From Lineus longissimus (Eukaryota; Nemertea; Pilidiophora; Heteronemertea; Lineidae): DNA of 64,000 nucleotides. The first letter of the stretch is position 1. Each line of letters opens with the position of its first letter. Location of the stretch: positions 2,110,501 to 2,174,500 of the forward strand of contig NC_088309.1 of the NCBI RefSeq assembly GCF_910592395.1, in the 5' to 3' direction. The position numbers were made by a program, and so were the translations under genes. The notes under the pieces were generated by a model, which was given only the letters and a program-made list of their open reading frames with translations, had not been told where the DNA came from and searched no databases. Positions 22,346 to 35,274 of the stretch are shown here, piece after piece.

Positions 22346-22769
22346 GAGTAGTCGTCCTCTCTTGATGTGACGCCACCTCTACGTATCATTCATGTCTGCC
22401 GCAGAATCATTGCTAACTAGCGAGGTTTTTGTGACATTCTTGTGCAGCATTTCTTGCCTACAATAGAAACAAATGACAAGTTTAGAATCTTCAGTGATTG
22501 ATTTCGTATCAGCATTTGTGGCCGAGGGGAGGACGTCAAAAATGCTGATTGTTCAGAACTTGTCGACTAGGCCATTCAACCTTTTGTTACATATCCAACT
22601 AGTCTGCTTTATTTGCTCATCCGAGGCAAAGTCTCTAACCCAACCAGTCTCGCGTATAGTTTCATTTTCTCTGCACAGATGGAGTCAAAAACCCAAGCAG
22701 TCCCTGGGAAAGGATCAAGAGAACTGGAATCTTGAAATACAGTTGAATCATGCTCTAGCGTATGGAAAC
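22346..22769. other. Spacer between the GPCR array and SLC16 gene 1
   Basis: The GPCR unit similarity stops here. On the minus strand this is the 3' flank of the transporter gene; AATAAA on that strand at 22608-22613 is a likely poly(A) signal. Confidence 0.45.
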
Positions 22770-25700
22770 CTACCTTTCCTCTGAGTCGGTCGACTCTTCG
22801 CTGTTCCTCTCCCTTTTCATGGGTGAGTCATGATGGTTCGGCTGCCCATTCATCTCCTCATCAGAGTGGTGAAGGTTGCACAGGAGGAAGGGTCGATGCC
22901 TGAGACACGGCCATGTCCCAAACAGACAGAGCACACCAATCACATTCACACATCCGGCCATTAGGAAGGAGTAGACGTAATTCTGGGTCCTGTCGAACAA
23001 CCACCCTGGAACGGGGAAAGTGAAAACATATGAAGGCTTTGCTGTTCTGACAAATGGAGAAAAAGTAGAAAGGATGATCTACCGAATTAACTCATGGAGA
23101 ACTGTTGGCTAGCCCAGTTGAAAAGCCACATACCTGCACTTGGAGGACCGATGAGGATCCCACATCCAGCAAACGCCATGACGTATCCTATCCCAGCCAC
23201 GAGATGCTGCACACCGACAGTGGCGATCACTTGGTCTGTCATGTACCCAGTTATAGGTGATACAAAGAATCCGAACGCTGGTCCGTAGACCAACAATGCA
23301 ACGAAACTATGCAGCATTGGACAAATGAAAGTCAAGATTCCTGCACATATGAAGGCTATAGTATATGCTATTGAGACAGATACCCGTGGGTGCTGGCCAC
23401 AAAATGAGAAAAACAGTCTTCCAACAATACTTGCTATTCCTACAGCAGATAGCAACATGCTGGCTTGATCGGCTGGGACTCCTAGAGTGTAGGCATACGA
23501 TGGTAGGTGATGGAAAACAGTCGTAGCAAAGAACATGGTCGTGAAGTACCCAAAACACAAGCAGAGGAACTCTCTCCTTTTTAGCAAGTGGAAACTCCAA
23601 CCTAATCGCTTGACATGTTTTGGATGTGTGGGATGGTCGTCAGGTGTCTCTGCAATTGGCTGTATCAGCAGTGTCAAGGGGATGGCATTCAGATAGATGC
23701 CTCCTAGAATGAGAAACGAGCCCCTCCATCCGAATTCGTGGATCAGCCATCTGACTAAGGGAGGGTATATGAACATTCCCATCCCTACTCCCGTGGCGCT
23801 GAGACCAATGGCAAGGGTTCTGTGCTTGTCAAAGTAAAGTCCGATCATGGCACTAGTGGGGGCGAATAGTAATCCCAAACCTAAACCTGAAAAAGGAAAG
23901 CAAGGTTTGTTAAACTATGATTTGATGAGAACATTACGGCTCAATTTCGCTTGGTCGGTACACAAAATGATACGAAATAACCATTCTCCCTTTTGGAAAT
24001 GCTTGGAAACGCAATTGGACATAATGAAGAATACCACTGTCGGCGGGTACAGTATGAACGGCTTTGTCGACGCATGCGGCAAAGCCATTGATGTGACATG
24101 GCTTTTGTGGCATGCGTTGACAAAACGGATAGTAAAACACGCATTGCGTTCCATATTTCTCGTTTTGGCTCATGCTGTCAGCGATGCAGCACAGTGAATT
24201 TAGTGCAGCATAATATCTTTTGCTTGAATGTAGTCGATTGTATTTATCAAGTATTACCAGATTACCTACCACATAAAACTCCCAGCGTTCCATACATATG
24301 AAAGACGCTTTCAGCAAACATGCTTGTGATGAGGCCGATTGAAGTGAGGAATGTTCCAGTGATCATGACCGGCCGACCGCCAAAACGATTCGTGAGGGCA
24401 CTGCTTACGGGACCTGGGAAAAAAGGAGAGCAATAAAGTAATGTTATTTCGCAAGGTTATTTCGTTTGTTTGAAGAGTGCACCATGTACCAGCAAGGATA
24501 GCAAATGCGATTTCCGTAAACATGATAGCTGCAGTGCATGACCGATCATACACCGCTGATGATAGCTTGGGGCCTTATTGGCATAAAGGAGGGATTCGTC
24601 GGCAAGGAATATATTCAGAGTCTTAAGATATATTTAAGAATACCCTCACCATGAATACCATAGAAAGTAATCGACATATAAAGCAGACCATTGGCTGGAT
24701 ATAATTCGATGGAGTACCGTGTTTGATCTCAACCGTTTGCTTTTGGCCTAACATTTCCAGAATAGATCGATGAGATACCGTTTGGCCAATACGTTCCTAC
24801 AGTGATTGATGACCAGTAAACGGTTGATGATGCTTGGCCTGTACCTGGGGTTAATAATATGTAATTTAAGTCATTGGCAGTATCGAAACTAAACAAATCT
24901 GCAATCAGTGCCAAGGTAAAACAGACGAAAGCAGCAAGATACTGAAAAAAGCATAAGTCTAGTTGTAGAACATCCATCAATAGGTAGAAAACTGGAACAG
25001 TGATTTTTCGTGATTTTTTTAATCCCCCCGCAGTTTCTCATGGATTGGAAGACCGTGACGCTGGGAAAGAGCGCAGTAGTGCCTCTGCTTCAGTTACAAG
25101 TCTGTCAGGCAGGGATCTCCGTTTTACGAGTTGTTGCTTCTTCTGGTTATTGTCACGACCTTCTGCTACGCCACTTAAATGTCCATATCATGTCCGCTGT
25201 AGCTAGATCTACGAGTTCTCCTAGATTTAATGGTCTCTCTTCTAAAAGTGTTTATGCTGATTTCGTCGATAAACTCCCAATTTGCCGCTCTGTCATTTGG
25301 TTTATTTCCACGTGACAGTTGGAAGGATTAGGAGATATATCGCATATTTTTTTACATGTTATGTTTTGACTACGTGTCAGCTAGATCTAAGGCGTGGTAT
25401 TTCCATGGCATAATAGAATCGAGGAGTTTCGAAGGTGACTCCCAAATTGGCGATGACTCGCAAAGCTGGGATCCTTGCCTGTCTGGTTACGCTAGCCTGA
25501 CCGAACTTTGCTCTTTCCCTACCTGGGTATACGATATTTTACCCAATTACCACTGCCTTGGCCTTTCGGTGAAACAAACAGCCGGCGCAGTACCTGTCAT
25601 AACATGCGGTAATAAGCTGATTTCGTAGCACCCATGGGGTTGCTATCTGTTGCGGTCCTCCCAGCAGGCTACATTCTTCGATATCAAGACGTATTATTCG

Positions 25701-26704
25701 TGCATTTGCCCAATCTGTTGACGCTAACGGTATTGGCATCCTCGGTGAAGCTGAACGGTTATGTTCATCGGCTCCATCAGGCTGCGTTGGCGGCGTTCAA
25801 GCGATTACTCGAGAGCTATTTCGTACAGCATCATGTCAGTAAACCGATCAAACAGATCGACAGGGCAAACAAGAGCAATTCCGTCAACTGGGTGGTTATC
25901 ACGTGTAAGAAACCGAAGGAAAGACTGTTTGGAACGATGCTCCATGAAAGATTACACTCTCGTTCAATGGCTCAATCTCGATCATGCTCCGCGGGTGACA
26001 TTAATAGAGAGGTATTCAGTGAAACCAATACCGCCTGCTTAAAAGCACTTCGGGAACAATTCTGATTTTGCCCTTTTTTTACCTCTTCCATATTTTGCAC
26101 TAAACCAAGCGGTTCTGAGTGCCTAACCATGGCCGCCGCCACAAAAAGGAGGCACAGTGCTTTGAGCGCACTAAACAATGCTATGCACTATGCTACGCAA
26201 CCAATATGCGTTAGAATATTCCATTAACACTGCCAAGGTGTCGGGTGCCACAGCCATCTGCCCAATAATAATGAGGCTTATACGATAACTGGACGGATAT
26301 CACATCGCAAACGTCTCAATCTGCCTCGGGGTTGTCACGCAGATCCAATTTGCGGGTCAACCTCCAGGACCTCGGCCACCTTGCAATAACTAATCGCGTT
26401 TAAAGAGACTCATTTCTTCGTCGGGTTCACATGTAGAGACCTTACAAGGTCATTCCGATGCGCAAGCTGCAATCTACCTGAGCTTACCTATAAACTTCAT
26501 GCAAAAGGCCATGAGCGATCCGACCCATGACACCGTTCCCTTGCCAACATCGAACACCTCGTAGAATGTGATGTAATAGACGCTGGGGATGTAGATGATG
26601 GCGATGAGGACGAAGACGAAGAAGCCTGCCGTCAGAACCACGTAGGACCAGGGCGTCTCCACCGAGTCGTCCGCATAGCATTTTCCGAACTTCTTACACG
26701 GCAT
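22770..26704 (-). CDS. SLC16 / monocarboxylate transporter-like protein, paralogue 1
   Basis: SLC16 proteins are 12-helix major facilitator carriers of lactate, pyruvate and other small acids or amino acids at the plasma membrane. Coding exons on the minus strand: 26488-26704, 24270-24413, 23134-23886 and 22770-23005, all phase 1 junctions, 449 codons. The TM5 signature [20 protein letters not shown] fits the SLC16 pattern YFxKRRxLAxGLAxAGSxxG. The TM1 signature, normally DGGWGW, is reduced to VETPWSYVVL. GPPSAGGWLFDRTQNY near the C-terminus also fits. The tail is acidic and Ser-rich (SEESTDSEER). A 28-base 5' UTR precedes ATG in this exon, after an acceptor at 26733. Substrate cannot be inferred; the TM1 change suggests an orphan-type member. 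Confidence 0.85.
24059..24129. mobile_element. Short foldback element (family A), copy 1
   Basis: In an intron of SLC16 gene 1. The arms GGCTTTGTCGACGCATGCGG and GCATGCGTTGACAAAACGG are near-complementary and the inner parts (GGCAAAGCC and GGCTTTTGTGGC) pair further, so the whole 71 bases can fold as one hairpin. Relatives lie at 27378-27466, 40091-40178 and 44870-44952. Confidence 0.6.
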
Positions 26705-26732
26705 GGTGGGTTTCGTTACGACATCTTAGAAT

Positions 26733-29700
26733 CTGGAACAAATGGATGAAGAAGAAGAACAGAACTGTTAGAAACCAGATGATGACATTTAGGCAGTTTT
26801 TTAATTAAGCAGGATACAGACACAAGAGCTTATTTAATCTGACCAATACATGTAGGTACTCGAATCATCGTCAGGGCATGACCTTGATCTCTGGCTAGAA
26901 TCACAGTGACCACGGAACTGATTACCAAATTCCTTCAAACCAGTGGTCTATAACCAGCGATATCTTTCCCATACACTTACTAAGTAACTTGCAAGTCAAT
27001 ACAATATATCATATCAGTCTTGTCATTAATACACTATCAATATATCTTTACCATGAGCTCCAACCTCGCGGTGTTTGGGGAGACACCAAGTCCTAAAGTA
27101 TAGATTAGTTGTCGTACAATATGATTATAATGAGGCATTTTACAACCCTGAGAAGCATGACTCCATGGAAACGGAGCAAATCTGCGAAATCACGGCATCG
27201 CAGAAACCTTGAACAGGTTCAGTAGGAATATTGTTATACTTTTACCTTAGGTTTGTACATGCACGTGACGGGCTATGTCCATTTCATTTGCGTCCAGCTA
27301 GGCGGGGGTGGGTCGAAAAGTAACTTAACTAACTTGAAAATATTTTGAATATATTGAGCGTTAATCCTATACGTTTTCCGTTCTTTCGACGCATATGCCG
27401 AAAGCATAAGGCTATACACTGCAAACTACATATTCGACGAACTGCGGTATGCGTTGGCAAAACAGGTCGTGAACGTGCGTGAGCCTAACGGGGAAATTTT
27501 GTGCTGCTGTCTGCAACCAGCCAATCGGGCTATTACGATACTGATGAACATGGAATTTTATACGAATTCGGATCACCTAGCTATAGGATTATCAGCGACT
27601 GGAAATTGGCAACATCAATAATGGGGCAGCTTGCGTGTGTCAGAAGAAGCAGACAGTACAAAATATATCGAGAAGAAATGCGACACGTGATAATAAATAA
27701 GAGAAAAGAAAATGTGGGCTTACATTTTTTACAATATATTGGAGAAGTGCGCTCTTCTTTATTCAGAGGAGGAGGATTCCTCAATTCTCTCAGCAGACTC
27801 ACAGTGCTGTACTTGTATCAGATATACCAAAAACGTATCACTTTGAAGTACATGTACATGTAATTCGTGTTTGGATAAACTGGTATACAATGTACTCAGA
27901 TATATATATTTTTTATAAACATACCTGCATGTCCTGGGGACTATCTCTGATGACAAAAGATAGAGCAGTTACGTTGGGATAACAAAACCGGAATGTTATT
28001 GAAAAACCTTCAGAGCAGACAATGGAATGCAAAAATGCTCACCAGACATGACCATTAGCGATGAAAACCAAGATGTTGGACAAGTGTACGTGTTTGTACA
28101 TACAACAGATTTAAATTTTATGCCTAAAAAGTATTTACTCACCATTTCCATTTAAGCATAATCAATTTTTATCCTAGAATATCAAAATCCGTTCTATTGT
28201 TCAGTGTCCTAGATTACTAAAAAGATCGAGGTTCGAACTCTCTCTAGAAATCTGCCAATCTCATGTTACAGGTAAAAAGCATACAGTACGCTGATTGATT
28301 CTCGACAAGATGAGTTGAAATGATCTGAGGTCACCTTGAAGCAAACTACCAGACGTCAGGGCCCGTGAAATGGCTATACCAGTGTTCTCGGTCTCGTATC
28401 GCGCCGGTACACATGGCCACGGCTCTCGCATCAGCTGAGCATGAGAGTCTTGCTCGATCGATAGCGGCGGAATATTCCATTGACGTACTTCTCTAATAGC
28501 CTTTCCTGCTAAGATCAGTCATCACAACAGATAGGCTTATTCATGCGTACCTTCCTAGAATCAAAGCAATTGGTACCTTTGTATATTTTGTATTTTTGTA
28601 GAAAAAAAGTACGTTATTCATTGTCAAAACAATAACACGCTGAACACACCATCTTCCACAAATAATTTTTTTTTTGAATCTGTCATCTTACTCACAAACT
28701 ATAAATTCCACTCCTCGGCACGCAACCATTACTAGTGAGAAATGTCTTTCGGTTATTATTCAAGAAAAACGTATTCAAAAAACGGTTAATGCGCCCAGTA
28801 AGATATTTTTGCTAAAACTAACCTGTACATGCATCAGTTAAGAACTACTACTGATCCAGTGACACATCGACTGTAATCCCCCCGATCATGCATCGCTGAG
28901 CAGCATGGTGTCAAAAATGTCTTGGCTGACAACCAGTCCGAACATGATACATATCATCCTCGAAAACCAGAGTCGGTCGTATCCTCCTCCCCTCGCACGT
29001 TACTGAGCTCGGTCGATATTGCCGAGTGTTATCCTGAGCTTCAGGATGAATATATGTAGGTTTGACATGATTTGAACAAGGTCTCAGAGTCATGAATTTA
29101 AACAGTTTTATTAGAAATATGGATTATTAGCTTCCGATTGATACATTCACTTACCTTGATGCAATCACTTTCTATTGTGCTCTGTGACGTCAGAGAGCAG
29201 CTGTGTACCATACATCAATGAGAAAGAAGAAGACGCACTTCTGACATATGTTTATTAAAGTGTGACATGGTTCATCAAATGTTTATTTAACTGTGCTCTA
29301 ATGCTCATTTGGTTAAAGGATGTGTACGAGTGATATCAAGTGTAGATACAAAATACATCAACAAACAACTTAAAGCATCCACAATTTACGTGATTTTGTT
29401 TCGCGTGGCCTAGCAAAAAGTGAAGCCACTGCAATATAACAAACCGCGGACTCGGCTTAACTTTGCTGTTCACACCCGTGGATATACCCGCAATATAAAC
29501 ACTATATATGAATGAGATTCCTTGTCCTAAAACACAACTAAAACACAGTCTCACACAATATGATCATAATGCATCTACATCTCATTTATGCTTAGCGTGG
29601 AGAACGCTCATGAAAACAGGGCGTTCACCACATGACGCGGGTGTGTGCCCGTAAGTGAATTTACATTTGTCACTAGCGTCAGAACCTAACGCCAACGTGA

Positions 29701-30744
29701 CTGCTAAGACTGATTGAGACACAGACCCCAGATCCTCCTGTCAGAATATACATACAATGTATGTATGAGATTCAAAATACAGTGATGTGTCATTAAATGC
29801 CGGACGTTTTCACTAACGAACTAACAAGCAACGCCAGTTCTGAAACCAAGGACGGCGGTGTACCGAATACATCGTCCCAGCTATAAACCTTATATTTGAA
29901 AAATAGTAATTATCAGATCATGGATTTTACAATGAGACAATATTCCTCGACAACATTTAACTTTAACAAATTTAACAAGAACCCTGAACAAAACCACTCT
30001 CGCAATGGAATGTATTTGAAAACCCTGTTCAAATGTAGTAGGTCTTAAACCATTTATAACACCTTAGGCGTAGGCAGGAGGTCGGTGTGAACAGCCACTA
30101 CCCTTAGGCTGCTTCCTCCATCCCTGATCTCAACATCATCACACTGTACATAAACGACCATGTGACTACACCTGATTAACAATAACACAACTCTAGCTGT
30201 GTCTGTTCATTTACCGGGATGTCAAAATTACTAGTACATGTATATTGAAGCCGTCTCTCCCTGACCCCCCCTCCCCTCTCCGCGAAATACAAACATATGG
30301 TGCCATTTTCGTCGACCCCTTTGGGCTTTCGATATAAGGCCATTCAGTGATTGTCTTGTCAATGATTAAAAGGTATAACGGTGCTTGGCATTGTTATGGT
30401 GACGTCAAGGTAAGTGTCATACGACATGGTTGACATCTTCTTCGCATGCTTCTTTGTTGGATTTTTTATCCTCAACTGCCGGCAGCCTGAAACGTAAGGA
30501 AGACTTACTTAAGCACTAATCACCAGTAGGCGACTGTATAAAGTCTCGTGAACAGCAACCCCAGATATCTTCATTCAGTGAAGTTACACGTCTCCACAGA
30601 GGAAATCCCTTGGGGGAAACAAGGAGATGCCAATACACAACATTCCTTGAGCTCACGCCCTAAAAGGCCAAAGTTGTAGCATGCACAATGCAAAAAAGGT
30701 TGTCCGATGCAGATTATCGCTACTGCTCTACTGCTTTTCATTAC
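26733..30744. other. Intergenic region between the two SLC16 genes
   Basis: About 4 kb without a convincing exon on either strand. It must hold the promoter and first untranslated exon of SLC16 gene 1 and the 3' flank of gene 2. A degenerate family A foldback lies at 27378-27466. A motif like a tRNA B box (GGTTCGAACTC) occurs near 28231. Confidence 0.4.
27378..27466. mobile_element. Degenerate foldback element (family A)
   Basis: Left arm CCGTTCTTTCGACGCATATG and right arm TATGCGTTGGCAAAACAGG match the family A ends with several changes. It is probably an old copy. Confidence 0.4.
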
Positions 30745-32824
30745 TTACATGCAACTCTGCTGTTCCACTTTGTCTGCCCTCTCCTCTGGAATGGAGAAAC
30801 TGTCAGACGCATGCTGGCACCCTTTATACCATCGCGGCCATGACGCAACCAGAAATGCTACACCAGCCATGTCCATAGCACCAACGAACAGGAACGCAGA
30901 ACTGTATTCACCAGTAATGTCAACCACTAAACCTGTTAAGCAAAAAAAACAGTGCACGTTTCACTACCGGTGGGTGACAGGGTATTTATTTTGTCATATA
31001 CCAGTATATACACGGACCGAAACCAGGATGGTTTCCTTTCTGCGGTGATAACTGACAAGTCAAAAAAATACCTCAGTCTTTAGGGAACAAAACAGAATGT
31101 ATAGCATCGTACTGTACCTAGTATTTCTTACCTGCCAGGGGTGGACCTGTGATGTTCCCTATCCCGGCAAACAACATCATGAACCCGATTCCTGACACCA
31201 GCTGTTTGATGCCAATGGTTGAGATCACTTGGTCCGTCATGTACCCTGTATGAGGCGCTGCAAAGAATGTATACGCTGGTCCATAGATAGCCAGGGCTGT
31301 GAAACTTGTGAACAGTGGGCTCATCAATGTGATCACGCTTGAGAAAAAGAAGGTTATTGAGAAGACCATCATCACGTCGACTTTCTTATGGTGTCCGAGA
31401 AAAGAGTAGAAGATCCGTCCAACCAGGGATGCCACGCCCATATAGGAAATCAGAACACTCGCAGTGTCGTTGTCCTCTCCTAGAGACACAGCATAGGACG
31501 GAAGAAAAAAGAAAACTGTAGCCATGCAGCCAGTTATCAAGAGATAACCGAGGCATAGAAAGACATATCGCTTTTCACTGAATATCTTTATGCTCCATTT
31601 CTCCTGTTTCATGTGGTGCGTCTTCTTGTCAGTGTTGTCAATGGGCTGGATGAGGAGACTTAGTGGCAAGGCATTGAGATATATCCCTCCTAACAAAAGT
31701 AAAGACCCTCTCCAGCCGTAGTGATGAATCAGGGCACGAGTGATGAGCGGATAAACCAGCATGCCCACTGCAATACCACTGGCTCCTAGACCAAGCGCGA
31801 GAGTCCGGTGTTTATCGAAGTTCAGACTGATCATTGCGGCTGTAGGGGTATAGACAAGTCCGAGGCCAACTCCTGAAAAAGAACAGAGACGTCTTGAAGA
31901 GGAACAAGTTGTACCCAGAGGGAAGATGGAATGGTAATGCGTTGTTTTATATCCCTCTCGGCGGGGACAACTACTTGTTGTCCGAACAGGAAAAGAAATG
32001 TCCAATGTTGATATCGAACTGAAAAGCGGTGCAGGTGAGTAAGAATGTACATGTAGTTTTAACTACGTACCCATGAGGCAGCCAAAGGTTAAGTACGTGT
32101 AGTATACTGAGGTCGCAAACATCGTCAGGATGAGACCGACGCTTGTAAGCAAGATACCAGTGATCATGACGATACGACATCCAAACCGATTGGTCAGAAT
32201 GCTGCTCACTGGCCCTAAAATGCAGAAGTGGAAAATCAAATAAGTGGTATGATAGATGCAGAAAGGCACAGCTTCACGGGGCACAGGTAGAGAAAACCGC
32301 GACGAAATTTTACGGAGCTAGCTCTGTCAGGGGAGGGAAGACTACTGTCAGTGCAGGTCGGGAAGGTAAAGCGATATGTCACTACCACAGTTTTCTATCC
32401 ACAGTGACATACCAGTCACCTGGATAGCAATTCAACATGAGATTCCGTTGTGTTGCAATGTTTGTGTTTCAGCAAAAGCCCCCTGGTGGTCTAACTGTAA
32501 ACCACTTCGGAACAGTCAGATCAGAGTTACACCATTAAATGTATAGGCTAGGCCTATATGTCTGGCGCGGGTCTACCCAAATGGAAGTCTGTTACAGAAG
32601 CACTCACCTATAGACATCATAGAGAAAACTGTCAGAGAGCCTATCCAAGACGTGACAAGCTTGCTTGAGCCAAACACTTCGTAGAAGGAGAGGTAATAGA
32701 TTGCTGGCGTCAGGACAACGGAAAAGATGAGGAACAAGCCGAAACCTGCAACCAGCACAACCCACGACCAGGGTTTCTCTATGGAGTCCTCCGAGTAACA
32801 TCCTTTCGGGCTACAGCATGTCAT
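30745..32824 (-). CDS. SLC16 / monocarboxylate transporter-like protein, paralogue 2
   Basis: Coding exons on the minus strand: 32608-32824, 32071-32214, 31132-31872 and 30745-30932, all phase 1, 429 codons. Exons 1 and 2 have exactly the lengths of those in the neighbour at 22770-26704 (217 and 144 bases), and the proteins align throughout, so the two are tandem duplicates. TM5 motif: [20 protein letters not shown], with the usual Tyr replaced by Asn. TM1 has [13 protein letters not shown] in place of the DGGWGW signature. [13 protein letters not shown] is the conserved TM2-TM3 loop. The start ATG ([18 protein letters not shown]) matches the start of paralogue 1 and follows an acceptor at 32846, so an untranslated first exon lies upstream. 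Confidence 0.85.
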
Positions 32825-33653
32825 CCTGGCGATGCCTGGCAATAACTGGAGAAGAGATAAAGACGCTTTTGTCAGCGAAAGGTCATCCAGGCTCACTTCG
32901 GTGCCGAGACGTTTTCATGCATTAGCACGAAGTGACAAGTTGCTCCGGTATTCTGGCATTTATCACAAACGAATTACCAGAATACGCCTTTTTGCACCTC
33001 CTATTTACTTTGCATCATACTTCACATGCTCATTACAGCCAACGATATGCCGATCCACCGTCTTTGTAAGTATGGGCACTACCCATCCTTCAAAAGGACT
33101 GATATTCACCGCCGATAAGTCGGCATGAGCCAATGATTAACACCTGCGACATTCCGAATTGCAAGTTCACCCAGTCAAGTAAACCATCTGCCGCTCTCCG
33201 TGTAACACTATCCTTTGATTTGGTCGATCGCTTGGAGTTATCTCGAAAGTTCTGAGATGCGGAGGAGCGGTGAAGGCAAGAATGGGACTGTGAAGTCCGC
33301 TGCCTTTTCTGTCGTCCAGCCAGTAAGTCACGGCGAATGCAACAAAACGATTGTCTACAGACGACGTTTTCATGATTGTGCCCGCATGGATGGTGCTGAA
33401 TGATCCCGCTGATAACTTCCATCTCATTACACATCATTTATGTAAGAATGAAACATGAACTACATATGGCCTATATATGGCCTAGTGTAGGCTAAGAGTT
33501 ATAGCGCAGTTTGCATGTATATATGTGTGTCTTTAGTTTTTGCAGAAGTTAATGTATTATTAAAAAACTTGACTGGGGAATGTTCCACCTCAACTTTGAC
33601 AATGTTGTACATTATGCTCTACTGGCATGTACACAGTTGGCCCTGTATATATG

Positions 33654-33690
33654 CATGGAGGTATTATTAAGTCTTAATAATACCTCCATG
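33654..33690. repeat. Perfect 18-bp inverted repeat with one-base centre
   Basis: CATGGAGGTATTATTAAG is followed by one T and then its exact reverse complement. Weaker pairing continues outward through the ATATATGC flanks. It could extrude as a cruciform or be the core of a foldback element. Confidence 0.9.
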
Positions 33691-33752
33691 ATATATGCCT
33701 GCAGGGGGCATGAAAATTTTAAAACGCCAGCCTAAATAACAACTTGTTGTCA

Positions 33753-33753
<1 letters not shown>

Positions 33754-33786
<33 letters not shown>
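33754..33786. repeat. (TA)n microsatellite
   Basis: About 16 uninterrupted TA repeats in the 5' region (intron) of SLC16 gene 2. Confidence 0.95.
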
Positions 33787-33789
<3 letters not shown>

Positions 33790-34193
33790 TCACTTGGCGC
33801 TACGCCATTTGACGCCGGTGTAACACTAACAGTAACAAATGCGCATGCCCCCCTGGAAAAAGTGTCCGGCCCTATTGTATTCTGCAATATGGTTCTATAG
33901 AGACCCTGACCGTCAGAGATTGAAGCGCATAATAGAATACTTTGTTTTCCGGGCATTCTTAAACTTCTACACCGCCATGCACGTGGTCGCAAAAACGATA
34001 GCGTGGAGAGCCAATTTTATTAAGGTGTCAGTTTAAGGAACTAACCGCCGTGAAGTAGAGGTGACCAAAGGTCGGTCTGTATTCCCTGGCTGTGTCTCAT
34101 AATATTAGAAGGCTGTCATGGCATGCATTCTGAAAGCAATCTGTCAGTATAAAGAACCACTGGTAATATCAGCAAGGGTCAGTTTTAACTTAC

Positions 34194-34290
34194 CAGGGGA
34201 AAAACGGCTAAATTTCAATCTGGCAGCTCATCCATCACCGTGTAGCTCGTGCTCCGCCATTTACGGCTACGCTATTGATCGTTGAGATCT
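34194..34290 (-). other. Probable untranslated first exon of SLC16 gene 2
   Basis: On the minus strand the stretch ends CCCCTG|GTAAGTT, a strong donor at 34193, which can join the acceptor CTTCTCCAG at 32846 just upstream of the start codon. Upstream lie CRE and CCAAT motifs. The 5' end is not defined; no transcript evidence is available here. Confidence 0.4.
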
Positions 34291-34294
34291 CGAG

Positions 34295-34306
34295 TGACGT
34301 CATTGG
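34295..34306 (-). promoter_or_regulatory. CRE and CCAAT motifs, probable SLC16 gene 2 promoter
   Basis: On the minus strand CCAAT overlaps a full palindromic CRE, TGACGTCA (34295-34302). This pair just upstream of a probable 5' exon is a common promoter arrangement for CREB/ATF and NF-Y. The Kv gene starts about 1 kb away in the other direction and could share it. Confidence 0.4.
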
Positions 34307-35274
34307 CTGCGGTGAACGTGTTTGCTTAATAGTTCGGTTTGAGTCGGTCCATTCAATTTGTAACAATTGATCCCTCCCCGCTGTAAAGGTAGTCAAATGT
34401 TCTCAAATGTTCTCAAATTTTGATTATATTTCCGCATTGAGCGGTGATTCCATCGTCATTCTATGACTGCTATTTTTTCTCAAATGCCATCTCTTCACCG
34501 TTCACAGTTCTTGAAAGAGGAATGACAACTAGTGACTATTAGGCGAGTTCGACGTACAAAGAACCGCCTGAACTAATGTGACATGGTGAAAAAAATGTTG
34601 ATCTTTTGATCTCGCCACCAAAGTTAATATGGCAAGACAAACCAGCAAAACTGGTAGTTATTGATAGATGTTATAGATGGCAATGCATATCGTAAAAAGA
34701 ATAGCCTACTCGATCTGTTCTTTCAAAAATAGAACTTTGAATTTAAAAAAAAAAGAATTTCAACAATGTTGCCATACAAGTGTAAAACTAAATGTATGCT
34801 GTTGATCATCAGCCCAGCAAAACGTGTGTTTACTTAAAATTATGTTCCACATGTACATACGGTTTCGTACATACATGTATGTCAGCTTTGTACGTAGCTG
34901 CCAGATGTCACTGGCATCAGATATCCATCAGTCGCAGCCATAATACAGTCGGTCAATTCAGTGCGAAATGTTTCATTGCAACCATCGGATTCCTCCGTGG
35001 AGGCAGCAGGGTAGTCTATTCCAAAGATATGCGAGAAAGTGATGGAAAAGTTTTGTGAAACTGTAACAGCGAGATTAACGGAATTAAGTTTATACTAATA
35101 TCGTTAGAACATACCATTCAATGGATAGTGTAAACTTGTCGACCGGACTTTGATGATGCTTCTCCCGATAATTTACATGCAGCTTGACAGCTGAATGCTA
35201 TTAAGTCTCTAGTGTTGGTTTACTAAATGTGATATCATATTCTTTGACACAACTCATGTATAGGCCTTTAAGTG

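Noticed and set aside
35272-35274. GTG as start of the Kv T1 exon
   Set aside because: Animal genes start at ATG; ATG at 35275 follows directly and fits a normal T1 N-terminus.
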